Numbered from the stretch's first letter, positions 13,501 to 26,855 are shown. The stretch: 64,000 bases of DNA from Ailurus styani (GCA_002007465.1 LNAC01000163.1:496137-560136); one strand, 5' to 3'. The notes: generated by a model from the letters alone, not told the origin. Numbers and translations: made by a program.

Positions 13501-13809
13501 TTTTTTTTTTCCCTTTTCTTTCTTCTAAAAGACTGCTAGCCTCAATTTTGTTTTATCTTTTGTCTATGTTTAGAATGTCACCAATATGTGTGAATTCCTA
13601 AAAATTATATTTTAAGTAACATGTATTTGACACCTAAATTCATGATACCATACTATAATTTTGGGGTTTTCATATTTCCTTTTCCATAAATTGCCTTTAT
13701 GTATGTCCATTTATCTTCTGGATACTTTGGTTTTTTGTAAGTTTATAGGAATCCTATGTATAATCTCAGTCCTAAATTGTGCAGTCATATGTGTTGAAAA
13801 TATCATTGA

Positions 13810-14009
13810 GGGGCACCTGGGTGGCTCAGTGGGTTAAAGCCTCTGCCTTGGGCTCAGTTTATGATCTCAGAGTCCTGGGATTGAGTCCCGCATGGGGCTC
13901 GCTGCTCAGCAGGGAGCCTGCTTCCTCCTCTCTCTCTGCCTGCCTCTCTGCCTACTTGTGATCTCTCTCTTTCTCTGTCAAATAAATAAATAAAAATCTT
14001 TTAAAAAAA
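13810..14009 (+). mobile_element. CAN SINE with perfect TSD
   Basis: A full-length sense copy beginning GGGCACCTGGGTGGCTCAG. The 14-bp TSD GAAAATATCATTGA is identical at 13796-13809 and 14010-14023, so the insertion is fairly young. Confidence 0.96.
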
Positions 14010-15538
14010 GAAAATATCATTGATTAGTTTAAAGTGCTGTCATATGACACTGTGATAATTATGGCATCTTTAGAAATAATACTGGATAGTTATCTGGCAG
14101 GTAAATCTTGTTCTTTGGGAATTCATTGACTACTCTTGGCCTTTACCATTTAAAATTTATAATATGTTTGTTAATTTCCACCAAATCCTATTGGGATTTT
14201 GATGAAAATTAAATTGAATTTATATATCATTTTTGATAAATGTGGGATCTTGTATTAAGTTTCTAATTTATTTCTAATTTATAAGTATGTGATATCTCTT
14301 ATTTTATTAATATCTCTTTCAATNTATATATCATTTTTGATAAATGTGGGATCTTGTATTAAGTTTCTAATTTATTTCTAATTTATGAGTATGTGATATC
14401 TCTTATTTTATTAATATCTCTTTCAATATATATGTGAGTTTTATGTGTACTAAATATAAACTATAGATAAAATGTATAAATTATATATAAATATTATAAC
14501 TGCATTTTTTCTATAAAAATTTTGCCCACATTGTCTTAGATTTTATCCCTTAGAATTTTTTGGTGTTATGTTAAGTAATATATTTTAATTAGTTATTAGA
14601 AATGCTTGTAGTTTTAATATGAAAGTGTAGTAAAATTTCAAATATTAATTTGTATACAAATGTTCCATTGTTAATTTATAGTTTTGTACAATCTACAATT
14701 TTTATAGTCTACTTGTAGATTCTTTTTTCTATATCATCTTTAAAACTAAAGGATCAGACTTGTTTTTTCCTATCTCCTCATGTTTTCTTTACTTGATTGA
14801 TTGCAGTAGGCAGTGTCTCCAGAAGAATATGAAATAACATCAGTAAGAATGGATGCCTTTTACTTGTTTCTGTTCATAAAATAAATACCTTAAATATTTC
14901 ATTTTATATATTTGTTTCAAGTTTTACAATAGTTAAGGATTGTCAGGTTAAGAACATTTTATTTTCTGCTTTTTTTAATTTTTTTTGAAAATAATGAACA
15001 GATTGAGATTCCTTAATCCCCATTTTTGTAACTTTTGGGATGATTACTTGATTTTCTCATATACAAATTTGTTTATATTAATTTTTTGTAATACTAAAAA
15101 ATAAATTCCTATGGAAAGTTTATATTATTCAAGGTGTATTATCACCTTAATTTGTTCTTAATTTGGCTTGAGGATATTTAAGATATTTGTATCTATGTTT
15201 AATGTGAGATTTGCTTATAATTCTATTTTTAATATTGTCTTTATTAGAATTTGTACCAGGGTTAGGAGATTTGGTAAAGTAATATAGATATGTTCTCTTT
15301 ATGGACTTTATAATAATTGTGTTTAATTTGATTTATTTGTTCCTTGAATGTTAGTAGGTATTACTACTTGGACCTGCCTGCCCTTTTTTGTAGGATGATT
15401 TTTAAAAATCATATCAGGTTTCATCATGATTATAGTAATATTAAGGTTTTTTGTTTTGAGTCAGCTTTGACAATTATTATATTTTCTTGGGATGTATACA
15501 TTTTCAAATTTATTGTGATAAAGATTTCACAGTTTTTA

Positions 15539-15840
15539 TTTTTTTTTAAAGATTTTATTTTATTTATTTGACAGAGGGAGAGAGATCACAAGTAGGCAGA
15601 GAGGCAGGCAGAGAGAGAGGGGGAAAGCAGGCTCCCCGCTGAGCAGAGAGCCTGATGTGGGTCTCAAATCAGGACCCTGAGATCAGGACCTGAGCCGAAG
15701 GCAGAGGTNAGGCAGAGAGAGAGGGGGAAAGCAGGCTCCCCGCTGAGCAGAGAGCCTGATGTGGGCCTCAAATCAGGACCCTGAGATCAGGACCTGAGCC
15801 GAAGGCAGAGGCTTTAATCCACTGAGCCACCCAGGCGCCC
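15539..15840 (-). mobile_element. CAN SINE with TSD (assembly-duplicated inside)
   Basis: The 18-bp TSD AAGATTTCACAGTTTTTA is at 15521-15538 and 15841-15858. The apparent excess length comes from a ~102-bp repeat of the interior across the N at 15709. Confidence 0.95.
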
Positions 15841-16122
15841 AAGATTTCACAGTTTTTAAATATTGGTGTCCACTGTTTTTATACATGTTTTACTTTCCTA
15901 ATATGGTCTGTTTTTTGCCTTCTCTCTTTTTTCATCAATCTTAGTTTGTAAATCTTAAAGGCTTATGAATCTTTTATTTTTTAAGAAGTTCACTTTTGTT
16001 GATATGTTGATATTATGTTTTTAAATTTATTTATAATTTTGTTCTTTGATATTTAATTACATTATGTTTTAGTTTTTCTAATTTGTTAAGTTGCATTATA
16101 GAAAGTCTCTACTGCAATTTTA

Positions 16123-16342
16123 AAAAAAGGTTTTATTTTATTTATTTATTTGAGAGAAAGAGAAAGAGCATGAGCAAGGTGGGGAGAGGGAGGTTGATAG
16201 GGAGTGGGGGATGGTACAGAGGGAGAGAGAGAAGCAGAATCCCTGACAATAGCAGAGCCCAACACTGGGCTCCATCCCAGAACCCTGAGTTCATGACCTG
16301 AGCCAAAGTCAGATGCTTAACCAACTAGCCACCCAGGTGCCC
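16123..16342 (-). mobile_element. CAN SINE with TSD
   Basis: The TSD CTCTACTGCAATTTTA at 16107-16122 recurs with one change at 16343-16358. The head GCCACCCAGGTGCCC is at the right. Confidence 0.94.
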
Positions 16343-17200
16343 CTCTATTGCAATTTTAATTTGATCCACAAGTTTTATTATGCAGTTTTGTCACTACTTT
16401 CTTTCTTCTTTTATTAAAAATGGTATTCCTTGATTTATATCAAGATAGTTATTAATTTCCAAACAATTACAATCTTCCTTAATTATGTGTATGCTTGATT
16501 TTTAACTTAATTAATTTGTGACCAGATTTTTTTTTCATTTTTTGAGTCTTGCTTTAGAGCTTTGAATAAGATCAGTTTTCATGAGTGGACCTTGCATACT
16601 AGAGAAAAAGGCATATATTTTCTTAGTTATTAAGTATAAAGTTATATATTTATCTAGTATATTTAGGTGTTCATTATGTTGAACTTTCAAAATCTTACTG
16701 ATATGTATTTTCTATAATTTCCAGAGAGAGATGGATTAGATTTTCCCAGTAGGATGTTGGATCTATGTGTCCTTTTAATTCATTAAATTTTTACTTTATA
16801 TTTTTAAGATATTTTTAGTTGCATAAAAGATTAGAATCATCATATTTCCCGGGTGAACTGAAACATATGTTATTGGCAGTGACTCTTCTTTCATTTCAAA
16901 CTTTTATTTCTCCATAAGTGATTCTTTTGATTTATTTCAAAATGTCAGTACCAATGATCTTTTGGTATTAATTTACAGTTTTTTAAATCTGTTATTGTAT
17001 AATTGTTTTTAATTTTTAGTCATAAAATTTTACTGATATATTTTTGATGTGGAAAAATACTTGTCATAGGCTGCTTATTATTTAGTGTGAAATACAACAT
17101 TTATATGAAATAATATGGAGATATATAATGTGTATTTTTCATGAGTTTTGGAATACTTGTTTACATCAAACTATGCTTGATAATTGTAGGGAAAATCAGA

Positions 17201-18945
17201 ATGTGCTCCTGGGATTCAGCTGTGTCACCCACATTATTCTGAAGTTCAAGGTTCTAATTTGCTAAGTAGAGCAAACTACCCAAAGGCATTGCCCTGTCTT
17301 TACCAGTCCTTAACTCTGCAACAACTATTATAAATATAGGAAGAACAATGGGGTTTGGAGAGAGAGTTAGAAACACATACACACACATAGAGGGAGAAAG
17401 AGAATTTAACATAAAGTAGTTGTAAAGTTTGTTAGACTTCCTAGTTTATCAGCTTGTCTTGAATTATTTCAATACACATGTGTCCTGAGAAAAGTAACTA
17501 GATTGTGAAAATAAGTGAGGTTAAACTTGTCACATCATGGAGTTCCAAAGAAGTTATGGACAGTACTTAAACACAAACAATTTATTCTGAGTAATTCTAT
17601 CTTATATTGGAGTGAGTGATGGATTTCTCTATTCTGCAAGTGCTTACTAGCGTACAAGAAATTTCTCTAGAAAACCTTTACTTCTGTCAGGGTTTACCCC
17701 CAGATTTAGAAGTCCTATTTAAACATGCTTTTAATTTTTTAAGAGATGCTTATATGTCTAGAATAAAGAATTCCAAGGAATCAACCTAAAATTCTGAGGT
17801 AGAATTTCTGAAATAGAACACATATATGTACACATGCATTCACACATACATACACAAACATATATACATACTCTATATTTATATAGAATCACCTAAATTT
17901 TCCAAGGTTTTCTTTGAATGTGCCATCAATTTTAATGGAAGTTACATTGCATAAAAGTAGAACAAAATACTAGTTTTGTATCCTTTTACAATAAAAGATG
18001 AGTTCAATGTAATAATGATTTAATAAGTATTTGTGTGTATCATGACTCTTGTATGCTAAATCCATCATAAATTTTATTTTCATAAAATTTTAAAAGCATA
18101 ATATTGAAATCTACAATTTATTTTTCAAATCAAATATACAATTTTCTAGATTGAGATTTTAGTAACTATCATTAAAATTTCTTAGAATTGTTAGTATTTC
18201 TTATTGTAAGTGGTTAAATTTACTATAGGAAATTTAGTTTATTAGTTATTTTTCTATAATGTAACACCTGACTTCTGAATTTCTTTATATTGTCCTCAAA
18301 TGTGTAGCCTTTGCAATGAGAAGACAAAGTACATTTAAAAACATGTATTTGAGTAAGAGTAAAACCATCTGACTAGAAAATATTTTAAGGCAATAAAATT
18401 ATTGTGGATGAAAAATATCTTTCCCTTTATTAATGAGACAATCATAGGATCCTCTTAATTTAATTTTAACTTGTACTTATTTCATTATGCTGTGCTTTAA
18501 GATAAGCTAAATTCCATCATTATTTTTTTGAATGCATGTAGCTGGATTCACATAGCATGCTGGAATTTAAAAATAAAATCTTGGGTATTATTTTTCTAAA
18601 ATGTCAGAGCAGCAGAGTATCTGGTATTTGAAACATTTCTTTTTCAGAAATAATATGTTTATCACTTATTGTTTTATAATTCCCAGTGGTTGACATGGAT
18701 ATTATGAAGGATTATAAACAATCACTTATCTTTCTTCATTTATATCTCTGGCATGTAATATTTTATATTAATATGGATTAAAATAGCACATACAGTACAG
18801 GATTGACGTTGGTCTATATGACTTGCCATTTATTAAAAATGTTTGTTTTCAGTTTATCAATGAGTTTTAAAACCATATAATTTAACTTACTGGGAAATTA
18901 AAATTTTTTTCAGTGCCTTTATGCTACTAAAAAAACCTGAAGCCC
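17201..18945. other. No recognisable feature
   Basis: AT-rich sequence with no gene and no repeat family I can name. Confidence 0.4.
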
Positions 18946-19155
18946 AGAGGAAACTGGGTGGCTCAGTCAGTTAAGTGTCTGCCTTCAGCTCAGATTGTGA
19001 TCCCTGGGTCCTGGGATGGAGCCCCACACTGGGCTCCCTGCTAAGAAGGGAGTCTGCTTCTCCCTCTCCCTCTAACCCTCCCCCTGCTCATGCTTGCTTT
19101 CTTGCTCTCTTTCGTTCACTCTCTCAAATAAATAAAATCTTAAAAAAAAGAAAAA
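18946..19155 (+). mobile_element. CAN SINE
   Basis: A diverged sense copy (GAAACTGGGTGGCTCAGTC ... AAATAAATAAAATCTTAAAA) with approximate flanking repeats AAAAAAACCTGAAGCCC / AAACCCCTGACGTCC. Confidence 0.9.
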
Positions 19156-19397
19156 AAAACCCCTGACGTCCAGTAGTGTTCAAATTATTTGTCTAGATTA
19201 ACTTTAGACTTAAATTCCACTTTCCCGATTACTAATTAACCAGCCTACAGTTCCTCTAATTTAGACTAGGGTATTTCAATATTGTATAAACATGAATTAT
19301 TTGGATTTATAAGTATATATCATTTGACCTCCAACCATCATTCACTGAAATCTCCTTTTATGGACATGAGTGTGACTGTTTTAAAAAGTATCAATGC

Positions 19398-19607
19398 TGG
19401 GGAACCTGGGTGACTCAGTCAGTTGAGCAGTGGACTCTTGATTTTGGTTCAGGTCATGATCACAGGGGTCCTGGGATTGAGCCTCCCCGGTGGGGCTCTT
19501 TGCTCAGTGGGAAATCTGCTTGGGATTCTCTCTCCCTCATCCTCCGCCTTTCCCATTGTTTGCGTGCATGGGCATACTGTCTCTCTAAAATAAATAAATC
19601 CTTAAAA
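19398..19607 (+). mobile_element. CAN SINE
   Basis: A diverged sense copy from GGGGAACCTGGGTGACTCAG to AAATAAATAAATCCTTAAAA. Confidence 0.9.
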
Positions 19608-20490
19608 ATTGTATTGATGTTAAAGTAAAACAAGGCAAAAACAATTTAGCCTGTTATCAATATTCAGTACTTTCAGAAGTCATACATGAAACAGTTTTCT
19701 ATGGCCTTTACATCTATACTCACCATTATATGATTCATATGACATTAGATATATCAGTTTTTCCTTATTCTATTCAGTTCTTAGTAGAATTTAAGACAAT
19801 GTAAACTGATTAATTGAAATGTTAAAAAAAGGAATTTAGAAGTACTTCTTGATGACATATAAAGATAAGGAAAAAACATGAGATATTATGGAACACATCC
19901 TGTTAGAGCTAATTCCTTAATAATATTGTAGATAGATAGATGAATCTTTACCTTTAGCTTTTCTCCAGTCATAATTCATTTTTTTCTCATGCTTTTTAGA
20001 ATCAGAGCTATTTGGATGTGATATGGTATTTTTCCATTCTGCTTTGGGTTCAGTGTTTTATATTCTTTTTCTTGTCCCTCCTTCATGATTACATAGTGGA
20101 TGAGCTAGGATTCAAATGCATATTTTGTTTCCACATCTTTGTTCTCTATAGGATATTCCTGCAAATACACTTCATGTAACTTACTAATTAGAGTGCCATA
20201 TTTATGAAAAGACACACTAAAGGATATAGAGAGTGGGAAAAGTAGTAGCCTGACAGGCTCCTTCGAGACTAATGGAGCCATGCAATTATGTATTGAACAA
20301 TTGTCCTTTTTAAGAAATTATATAGAGGGAACTTTACACATGTGATGTAATTTTGATATAACTATACATTTTTGCCAATACAGAAATGATGCTATGAAGA
20401 CACTGAGGCTGAGGTGTTAAAGAAAATTCCCCTGTGTCTCAGAACAATTAAGCCACAAAATCATGCTCTAAATCCTCATGTCCAGTGAGA
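19608..20490. other. No recognisable feature
   Basis: Unique AT-rich sequence. Confidence 0.4.
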
Positions 20491-20494
20491 TTTA

Positions 20495-20690
20495 AATTCA
20501 CATTGAAATCTTGGTTTTCCCATTAACTGTGGAAATTTACTCCTGTTACTTTACCTCTCTGTGCTTTAGTTAAACAGAGATGACATAGTTGGATTGTTAT
20601 GAGGATTAAATGACAATGCAAGAAAAGTGTTTGGCAAACAGTTGTGCACAATAAATGTTAGTTGGTTTTGCTATTGCTGTTATTTCAATT
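20495..20690 (+). repeat. MIR-type SINE relic
   Basis: ACTTTACCTCTCTGTGCTTTAG, then GTTATGAGGATTAAATGACA, then CACAATAAATGTTAGTTGG follow the MIR consensus order. Confidence 0.8.
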
Positions 20691-22886
20691 TAGGAAGATT
20701 TTGTAGATTAAACATTTGATTAGTGATTTGAAATATGATTATAATATTGAAACATTTTTTAGATTTTGCTATTGCTTTTACAGGATTTTCCTGGTTGTAC
20801 AGTAGTGTGGTCTCTGACTTCTCACTTAGTAGATGACTTCTAACTTTTCTGTCTCTTTTCAGTGATTGCTATTTGCTTTTTTCATTAGTAGTACTTGATA
20901 CCTCCTAGAAATAAAATTGAATACAGGCACAAGTAGTGATTTATATTTTAAATATATCTAATAGATTTTTTTCATTTTTAAACTTTATTTTGTTATTATT
21001 ACTTATGTTTCTGAGATGGAATTGGGACTGTAAATATAAAAACAGATTTCCTAAATTTTTACTACTACTTAATTAATAAAGCAAATAAATGGGCTTTTAA
21101 GATAACTAAATTATAACATTTATTCACACCTCCAGAATGTGAAATGTTGTTTTCATACGTAATACTTTTTTTTTTTAATTTTATTTTTATTATTTGCCCA
21201 AGGGGTACAGGTCTGTGAATCACGTAATACTTTTTAATGATTCACAGTATGTTCAACATTGAATATATAGAGAAAAATATTTTGTTATTTTATTACTAAA
21301 TACAGTCTTTTGATAATTTAATACTTATTGTATGGTATAATAATGTGAGAAATAGAAATATTAAAATAAAATACAGAATAACAAGAGTCTAAATGATTTC
21401 CGTTTGGATTTTTTTTCCATGTGACATATGTCCCACCAAAAAGCACAAATAAAGTTTAATAAGTACTTAGGTGGATAGAGGGAACTCATGCATTTTTTTT
21501 TTAAGAAATGTAGTTATATATGCAATTGAAGAATGGCTGAAACTATGAGTCAATCCCCTTTCATTAGTGGAGCATAAATTCTGAAAATTGTCTAGTAATA
21601 AAATTTGATTTATTAATATCTGTGCTACTTCTACTTTCTCTAGACTACACAGTAAGATATTTATGAGGTAGATGATGTGCCCATTTCTACTCTGCCTAGT
21701 TACATGAATTAATTACAGTCAGAAAAGAAAATCTATTAAATTTTTCCATGTAAATAAGTTCATCATTTTAGTTTTTGTAGTGCCAATAATAAAAAATATT
21801 TCCAAATCTAGAAATCTGAATTGATGATAATTTAAAGACATTTTAACTCATTGCATAAGTTAATGCATAGTCCAGAAAGACTGAACGGAGAATATTTTGA
21901 TGAAATTTGAATGCCCAGCAGACAAGGATCACATATGAGCTAAGTGATAGTTTCTCATATACCATCCTGCCATTAAACATTATTAAAATTCAGCAAAATC
22001 AAAATTCAGTACATACCATAGACCTTAAATAATAAAACCTTGAAAAGTCTTCTTTGACAAGGTTTTGTTGTACTTCCAGAAGGACCTTTAAAATTTCCTT
22101 TTTCTGTAGTCTTTCCTTCTTAGTTTTTCCATGATCATGTTTTCAATTATCTCTATGCTGTTTAGCATCTTCTTTTCTTAGAGCATTCTCTACATGATAT
22201 AGCATTATAGAGATAGAATTAATGATTTCCTCTGGGGATGAGTTTATAGCCAGTGTTAATAGAATAAGAATTTATAACTCCAGAACTATACCTCTATTTC
22301 TAAATTTAGAATGTGATGTACCTTGAGTATTGATTATTACTTCACTCTTTCTAAACAATGTCTCTACTGCAAATGTTTTCTTTCACAGTAGTGTCTATGT
22401 AATACAAAAATCATATCAATTTAGTGAAAAGTAAATAAATTATTGACTCTAGAACTTAAGAATTCAAAGCCAATTTTATTCTAATAATTATTCTATATGA
22501 TTGTTTTATATAGATACGTAATGAAAGTTTCTGTATCTATATGGGACAATAACAATACTTTTAATTTTTTTAATTAAGGGCCTTGTCATAGGATACCCAT
22601 GCATTGTGAATATTTTATGAAGTACATCAGCAAAAATTTATAAAAATGCTGACAAAAGAATTAATTTGGTTACACACAAACATATACATACATACATACA
22701 CATTAACACATAGATATATCTGATATATATGAGATTTTATGTATATATGAGATAATGAATAATTTGGTCAAGATTTTTTTCAAATACAAAGAATGTAACA
22801 TTTTAGTAGTAATGATGCCTAAGTTAAAACATTTTAGTTTTCAGTAGCTTATTTTAAACTTTTTATTTTGTCATAATTTCAGTCTT
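20691..22886. other. Unique sequence apart from one micro L1 insertion
   Basis: Nothing recognised except the 51-bp L1 tail at 21171-21221 and short CA/TA runs near 22675-22745. Confidence 0.4.
21171..21221 (-). mobile_element. 51-bp L1 3'-end micro-insertion with TSD
   Basis: Only a T-rich tail and TTTGCCCAAGGGGTACAGG/TCTGTGAATC of the L1 3' end are present. The 14-bp TSD ACGTAATACTTTTT flanks it at 21157-21170 and 21222-21235. Confidence 0.93.
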
Positions 22887-22905
22887 AAGAAATGTTGCAA
22901 AAATA

Positions 22906-23119
22906 CGCCTGGGTGGCTCAGTCATTAAGCTTCTGCCTTCATCTTAGGTCATGATCCCAGTGTCCTGGGATCAAGCCCCCGCATCAAACCCCGCATCGGG
23001 CTCCCTGCTCAGGGGGGGAAACCTGCTTCTCCCTCTCCCACTTCTCCTGCTTGTGTTCCCTCTCTCGCTGTCTCTCTCTGTGTCAAATAAATAAATAAAA
23101 TCTTTAAAAAAAAGAAAGA
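22906..23119 (+). mobile_element. CAN SINE with 19-bp TSD
   Basis: A sense copy beginning CGCCTGGGTGGCTCAG. AAGAAATGTTGCAAAAATA is identical at 22887-22905 and about 23120-23138. Confidence 0.95.
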
Positions 23120-23138
23120 AAGAAATGTTGCAAAAATA

Positions 23139-24090
23139 GACTTAATTTTTCTTCTTTGGTAGCAAATGATCCCTAATAACCGAACCGAATAACCTAAAAC
23201 ATTTTACCTTAAAACTAGAAATTTTTAATGCAGGTAGCAAGAAAGTGTATCAGTTATCCAAATTTGTTGCAAGAAAATCTTATTTCTCTTGAAATTTAGA
23301 GATCAATTTATTATAGTTAAAAACGTTTTACTCTTCATTTAAATTTATACATTTTGTTTATAGTCCATTTGAAAATATACTGACCCTATCTCTAAGTATA
23401 TTCATGAGAATTTATTTGTTTAGGACTAAAAGTGAGTACTATATGAAGCGAAAAAAATAGTAAGTTCAGTTTTCTTGGACATTTAACCCACATTAATGAT
23501 GAAATTAAAAAGCATTCATTGTTACCAGGAAATGCTATATTTTATATGCCAAATATATTTTTCCTGAGGATTAAAATATGTGTTTTTCTTTGGTTTTGAT
23601 TAGAAAGTTAATTTTTTTCTATTTCTTGTAAAGCCTGAAAATAACAATTTCATTTCTTTTAAGTAGAGCCACTAAAGAAAACTTAGAGATGACTTTGTTA
23701 GAAGAGTGAATAGAGACATAAATTTAATGATCAAAATTTTTGCTTAGTAGGCATAAACAGAAACAGTGGAATGGGGATTTGAAGACCAGCATTCTCACCC
23801 AAATTCTGTCACTGAGATATAATAAAAACTTGAGATACTAATCAATCTCATTTGACCTCTGCCTATTCATTAAAGGGTATTAGAGATAATCTCTCAGTTT
23901 TCACCAGTTAAAATATCTACATAGTGTAGAAAATCCAAATTTTAGAAAGTTTAGAAAATTTTATACCTCTGAAAGTGGTATAAGATTGAAAAACCAAGAA
24001 AAGTACTTTTCCAAGAAAAAGGTACAAATAAGAGATTCTTTAGTAGAGTACGTAAGTCTTCCAAGGTTATCCATCTAATCCTGGATACTA
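23139..24090. other. No recognisable feature
   Basis: Unique AT-rich sequence. Confidence 0.4.
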
Positions 24091-25485
24091 ATTCTTTTTT
24101 TTCATTATGGTAGGAACACTTAACTTGAGATCTGTGGTCTTAAAAACTTTTAAGGTACACAGTATGGTATTGTTAACTAATACATGATGTACAGCAAATC
24201 TCTATAACTTGTTCATCTTGTATAACTGAAACTACATACCTGTTGAAGAGAAAATCCCCATTTCTCCCTCTCTCTATCCCCTGGAAACCACTATTATACT
24301 CTCTGATTCTATGAGCTTGACTATTTTAGATGTCTCATATAAGTGGAATCATGTAGTATTTGTCCTGTGACATATTTATTTCACTTAATATGATGTTCTC
24401 CAGATTCAATCATGTAGTTGCCTGTAACAGGATTTCCTTCTTTTTTAAGGTCAGATAGTGTTCCATTGTATGACTATATCACATTTTCTTCATCCATTCA
24501 CTTGTCGATGGACATTTAGCTTGTTTTCATATTTTGGCTATTCAAATAATTCTAGAGTGAGTGTGAGACTGCAGCTGTCTCATTGAGATCCTGTTATCAG
24601 TTCTTTTGGATATATACCCAGGAAGGGGAAGACTAGATCATTTGATAGTTCTATTTTTAATTTTTTGAGGAATCTACATACTGTTTTCCATAGTGGCAGC
24701 CCTACCTTACATTCAAATCAACGATGTATGCAGGTTCCAATTTCCCCACATCTCACCCACACTCACTATCTTTTGTTTTTCTGATAACACATATGAGGAG
24801 ATTAGGGATAATGACTAGGGATGCCAGGCATATTTTCATATGTCTGTTGGCCATTATATATTTTCTTTGGAGAAATGCCTCTTTTCAAGTGTTTGCACCA
24901 TTTTGTTTCTGAATTGTAGGAGTTTTTGAAGTAGTCTGGGTTTTTGTTGTTGCTTTTTGGGCTTTTTGTTTGTTTTTGCTTTTGTTGACAGTTTTTTTTA
25001 TTTTTATTATTTTTTTTATTCTTTGCCCCAGGGGTACAGGTCTGTGAATCATGAGGCTTACATCTTTCACAGCATTCACCAAAGCACAAACTCTCCCCAA
25101 TGTCCATAACCCATCCACCCTATCCCTACCCTCCCACCCCCCGTAACCCTCAGTTTGTTTTGTGAGATTAGGAGTCTCTTATGGTTTGTCTCCTTCCCCA
25201 TCCCATCTTGTTTCATTATTTGTTGACAGTTTTAATGATAAATCTTAAGTAATTGCTGTCAAGAATAATGTCATGATGTTTCCCCCTATGTTTTCTTTTA
25301 GGCCTTATGTTTAGGTCTTTAATCCATTTTGAGCTCATTTTTTATATGGTATAAAATAGGGGTCTAATTTAATTCTTTTGAATGTGGATATCCAGTTTTT
25401 AAAACACAATTTATTGGAGAATCTGTCATTTCCTCATGTGTATTTTTGGTACCTCTATTAAAGATCAATTGACTGTATATGCATG
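24091..25485 (-). mobile_element. Old L1, antisense 3' portion
   Basis: It reads in reverse as an L1 3' UTR (GTACACAGTATGGTATTGTT near 24156; TCTCATATAAGTGGAATCAT near 24333), then the ORF2 end (CATACTGTTTTCCATAGTGG near 24677), then further ORF2 up to TGACTGTATATGCATGGGTT near 25470. The sequence changes orientation at about 25485. Confidence 0.8.
24996..25221 (-). mobile_element. Young L1 3' end nested in the older L1, with TSD
   Basis: A 226-bp 5'-truncated L1 tail whose left end is a T-rich tract followed by GCCCCAGGGGTACAGGTCTG. The TSD GTTGACAGTTTT is at 24984-24995 and 25222-25233. Confidence 0.94.
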
Positions 25486-26855
25486 GGTTTATTCACAAAT
25501 GTGTGGAAATTTCATAACACATTCTTGAACAGCCACTGGGTCAAAGAAGAAATCAAAAGGGAAATTAGAAAATGTCTCAAGATAAATAAAAACACAAAAT
25601 ACCAAAACATATGGGATGGAGTAAAAGCTGTACTAAGAAGAAAGGTTGTAGCAGTAAACATGTACATTAGAAAAGAAGAAAGATCCTAAGTAAACAACCT
25701 AACTTTACAGCTCAAAGAATTAGAAAAAGAATAATCTAAGCCCAAAGCTAGCAGAAGGAAGAGATATTAAGATTAGAGCAGAAATAAATGAAATATAGAA
25801 TAAAAAGTACAGCACAAAAAATCAAAACTGACTTGCTTTTTGAAAATATAAATAAACTTGAAAAACCTTTTACCAGACTAAGAAAACAAAACACAAACAA
25901 AATAAGAAATGAAACAAGAGAAATTTACAAAGGATGCTTCAGAAATAAAATAGTTATACATTAACATATTAGATAACCCCAAATAATGGATAAATTCCTA
26001 GAAACATACAGCCTACCAAGACTATATCATGAAGAAATAGAAAATCTGAAGGGATTAATAATGAGTTAGGAGTTTGAATCAGTAATCAAAAGCTACCAGC
26101 AAAGAAAAGTCCAGGACCAGATGGCTTGTCTGGTAAATTATAATAAACATTTAAAGAGGAATTAACACCAATTCTTCCCGAAGTCTTCCAAAAAATAGAA
26201 AAGGAGGGAACACTTCCAAACTCATTTTATGAGGCCACCACTACTGTGATACCAAAACCAGGTAAAAACACTACTAAAAAAGAAAACTACAGGCCACTAT
26301 CCCTAATGGGTATTGATGAAAAATTCCTCAACAGAATGCTAGTAAACTGAATTCAGTAATACATTAAAAGGATCATACACCAAGATTAAGTGGGTTTAAT
26401 GCAAGGATAGTTCAACATTTACAAACAAGTAATGTGATATACAACACTAACAGAATGAATGGCAAAAATCGTATGATCAATTCTATAGCTGCAGAAATAT
26501 CATCTGACAACACTAAACATGTTTTCATGATAAAAACTCTTAATAAACTAGATATAGAAGGAATTTATCTCAATATAATAAAAGTCATATATGAAAAGCC
26601 CACAGCTGACATCATACTCAACCTCAAAAACCTAAAGCTTTTCCTCTAAGATCTCTATCAAGGCAAGGATGTCCACTTTAGCAACTCCTATTCAACATTG
26701 TACTACAGGTCGTAGAGAAATTACGCAAGAAAAATAAAAGGCCTTTAAATCAGGATGGAGGAAACAAAATTATCATTGTTTGTCAATAGCATGAACTTTT
26801 AAGTAGAAAACCCAAAAGACTCCACAGAAAAAATCAATAGAACTAATGAACAGTC
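25486..26855 (+). mobile_element. Old L1, sense ORF2 (reverse transcriptase region)
   Basis: Reads as ORF2 from the linker after the endonuclease into reverse transcriptase: GGGTCAAAGAAGAAATCAAA at 25540, AAGTCCAGGACCAGATGGCT (fingers region) near 26108, and AAACTACAGGCCACTATCCC near 26284. Several stops and indels; inactive. Confidence 0.88.

Larger units (their letters stand above)
13501..17200 (-). mobile_element. Old antisense L1 (ORF2 region), interrupted by three SINEs
   Basis: The sequence reads as L1 ORF2 in reverse. Landmarks are AATCCTATTGGGATTTTGATG (host of many L1 antisense copies) near 14186, TTTGTACCAGGGTTAGGAGA near 15250, and GGATGTTGGATCTATGTGTC near 16753. It carries many stops and indels. 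SINEs at 13810-14009, 15539-15840 and 16123-16342 and two single-N joins lie inside. Confidence 0.7.
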
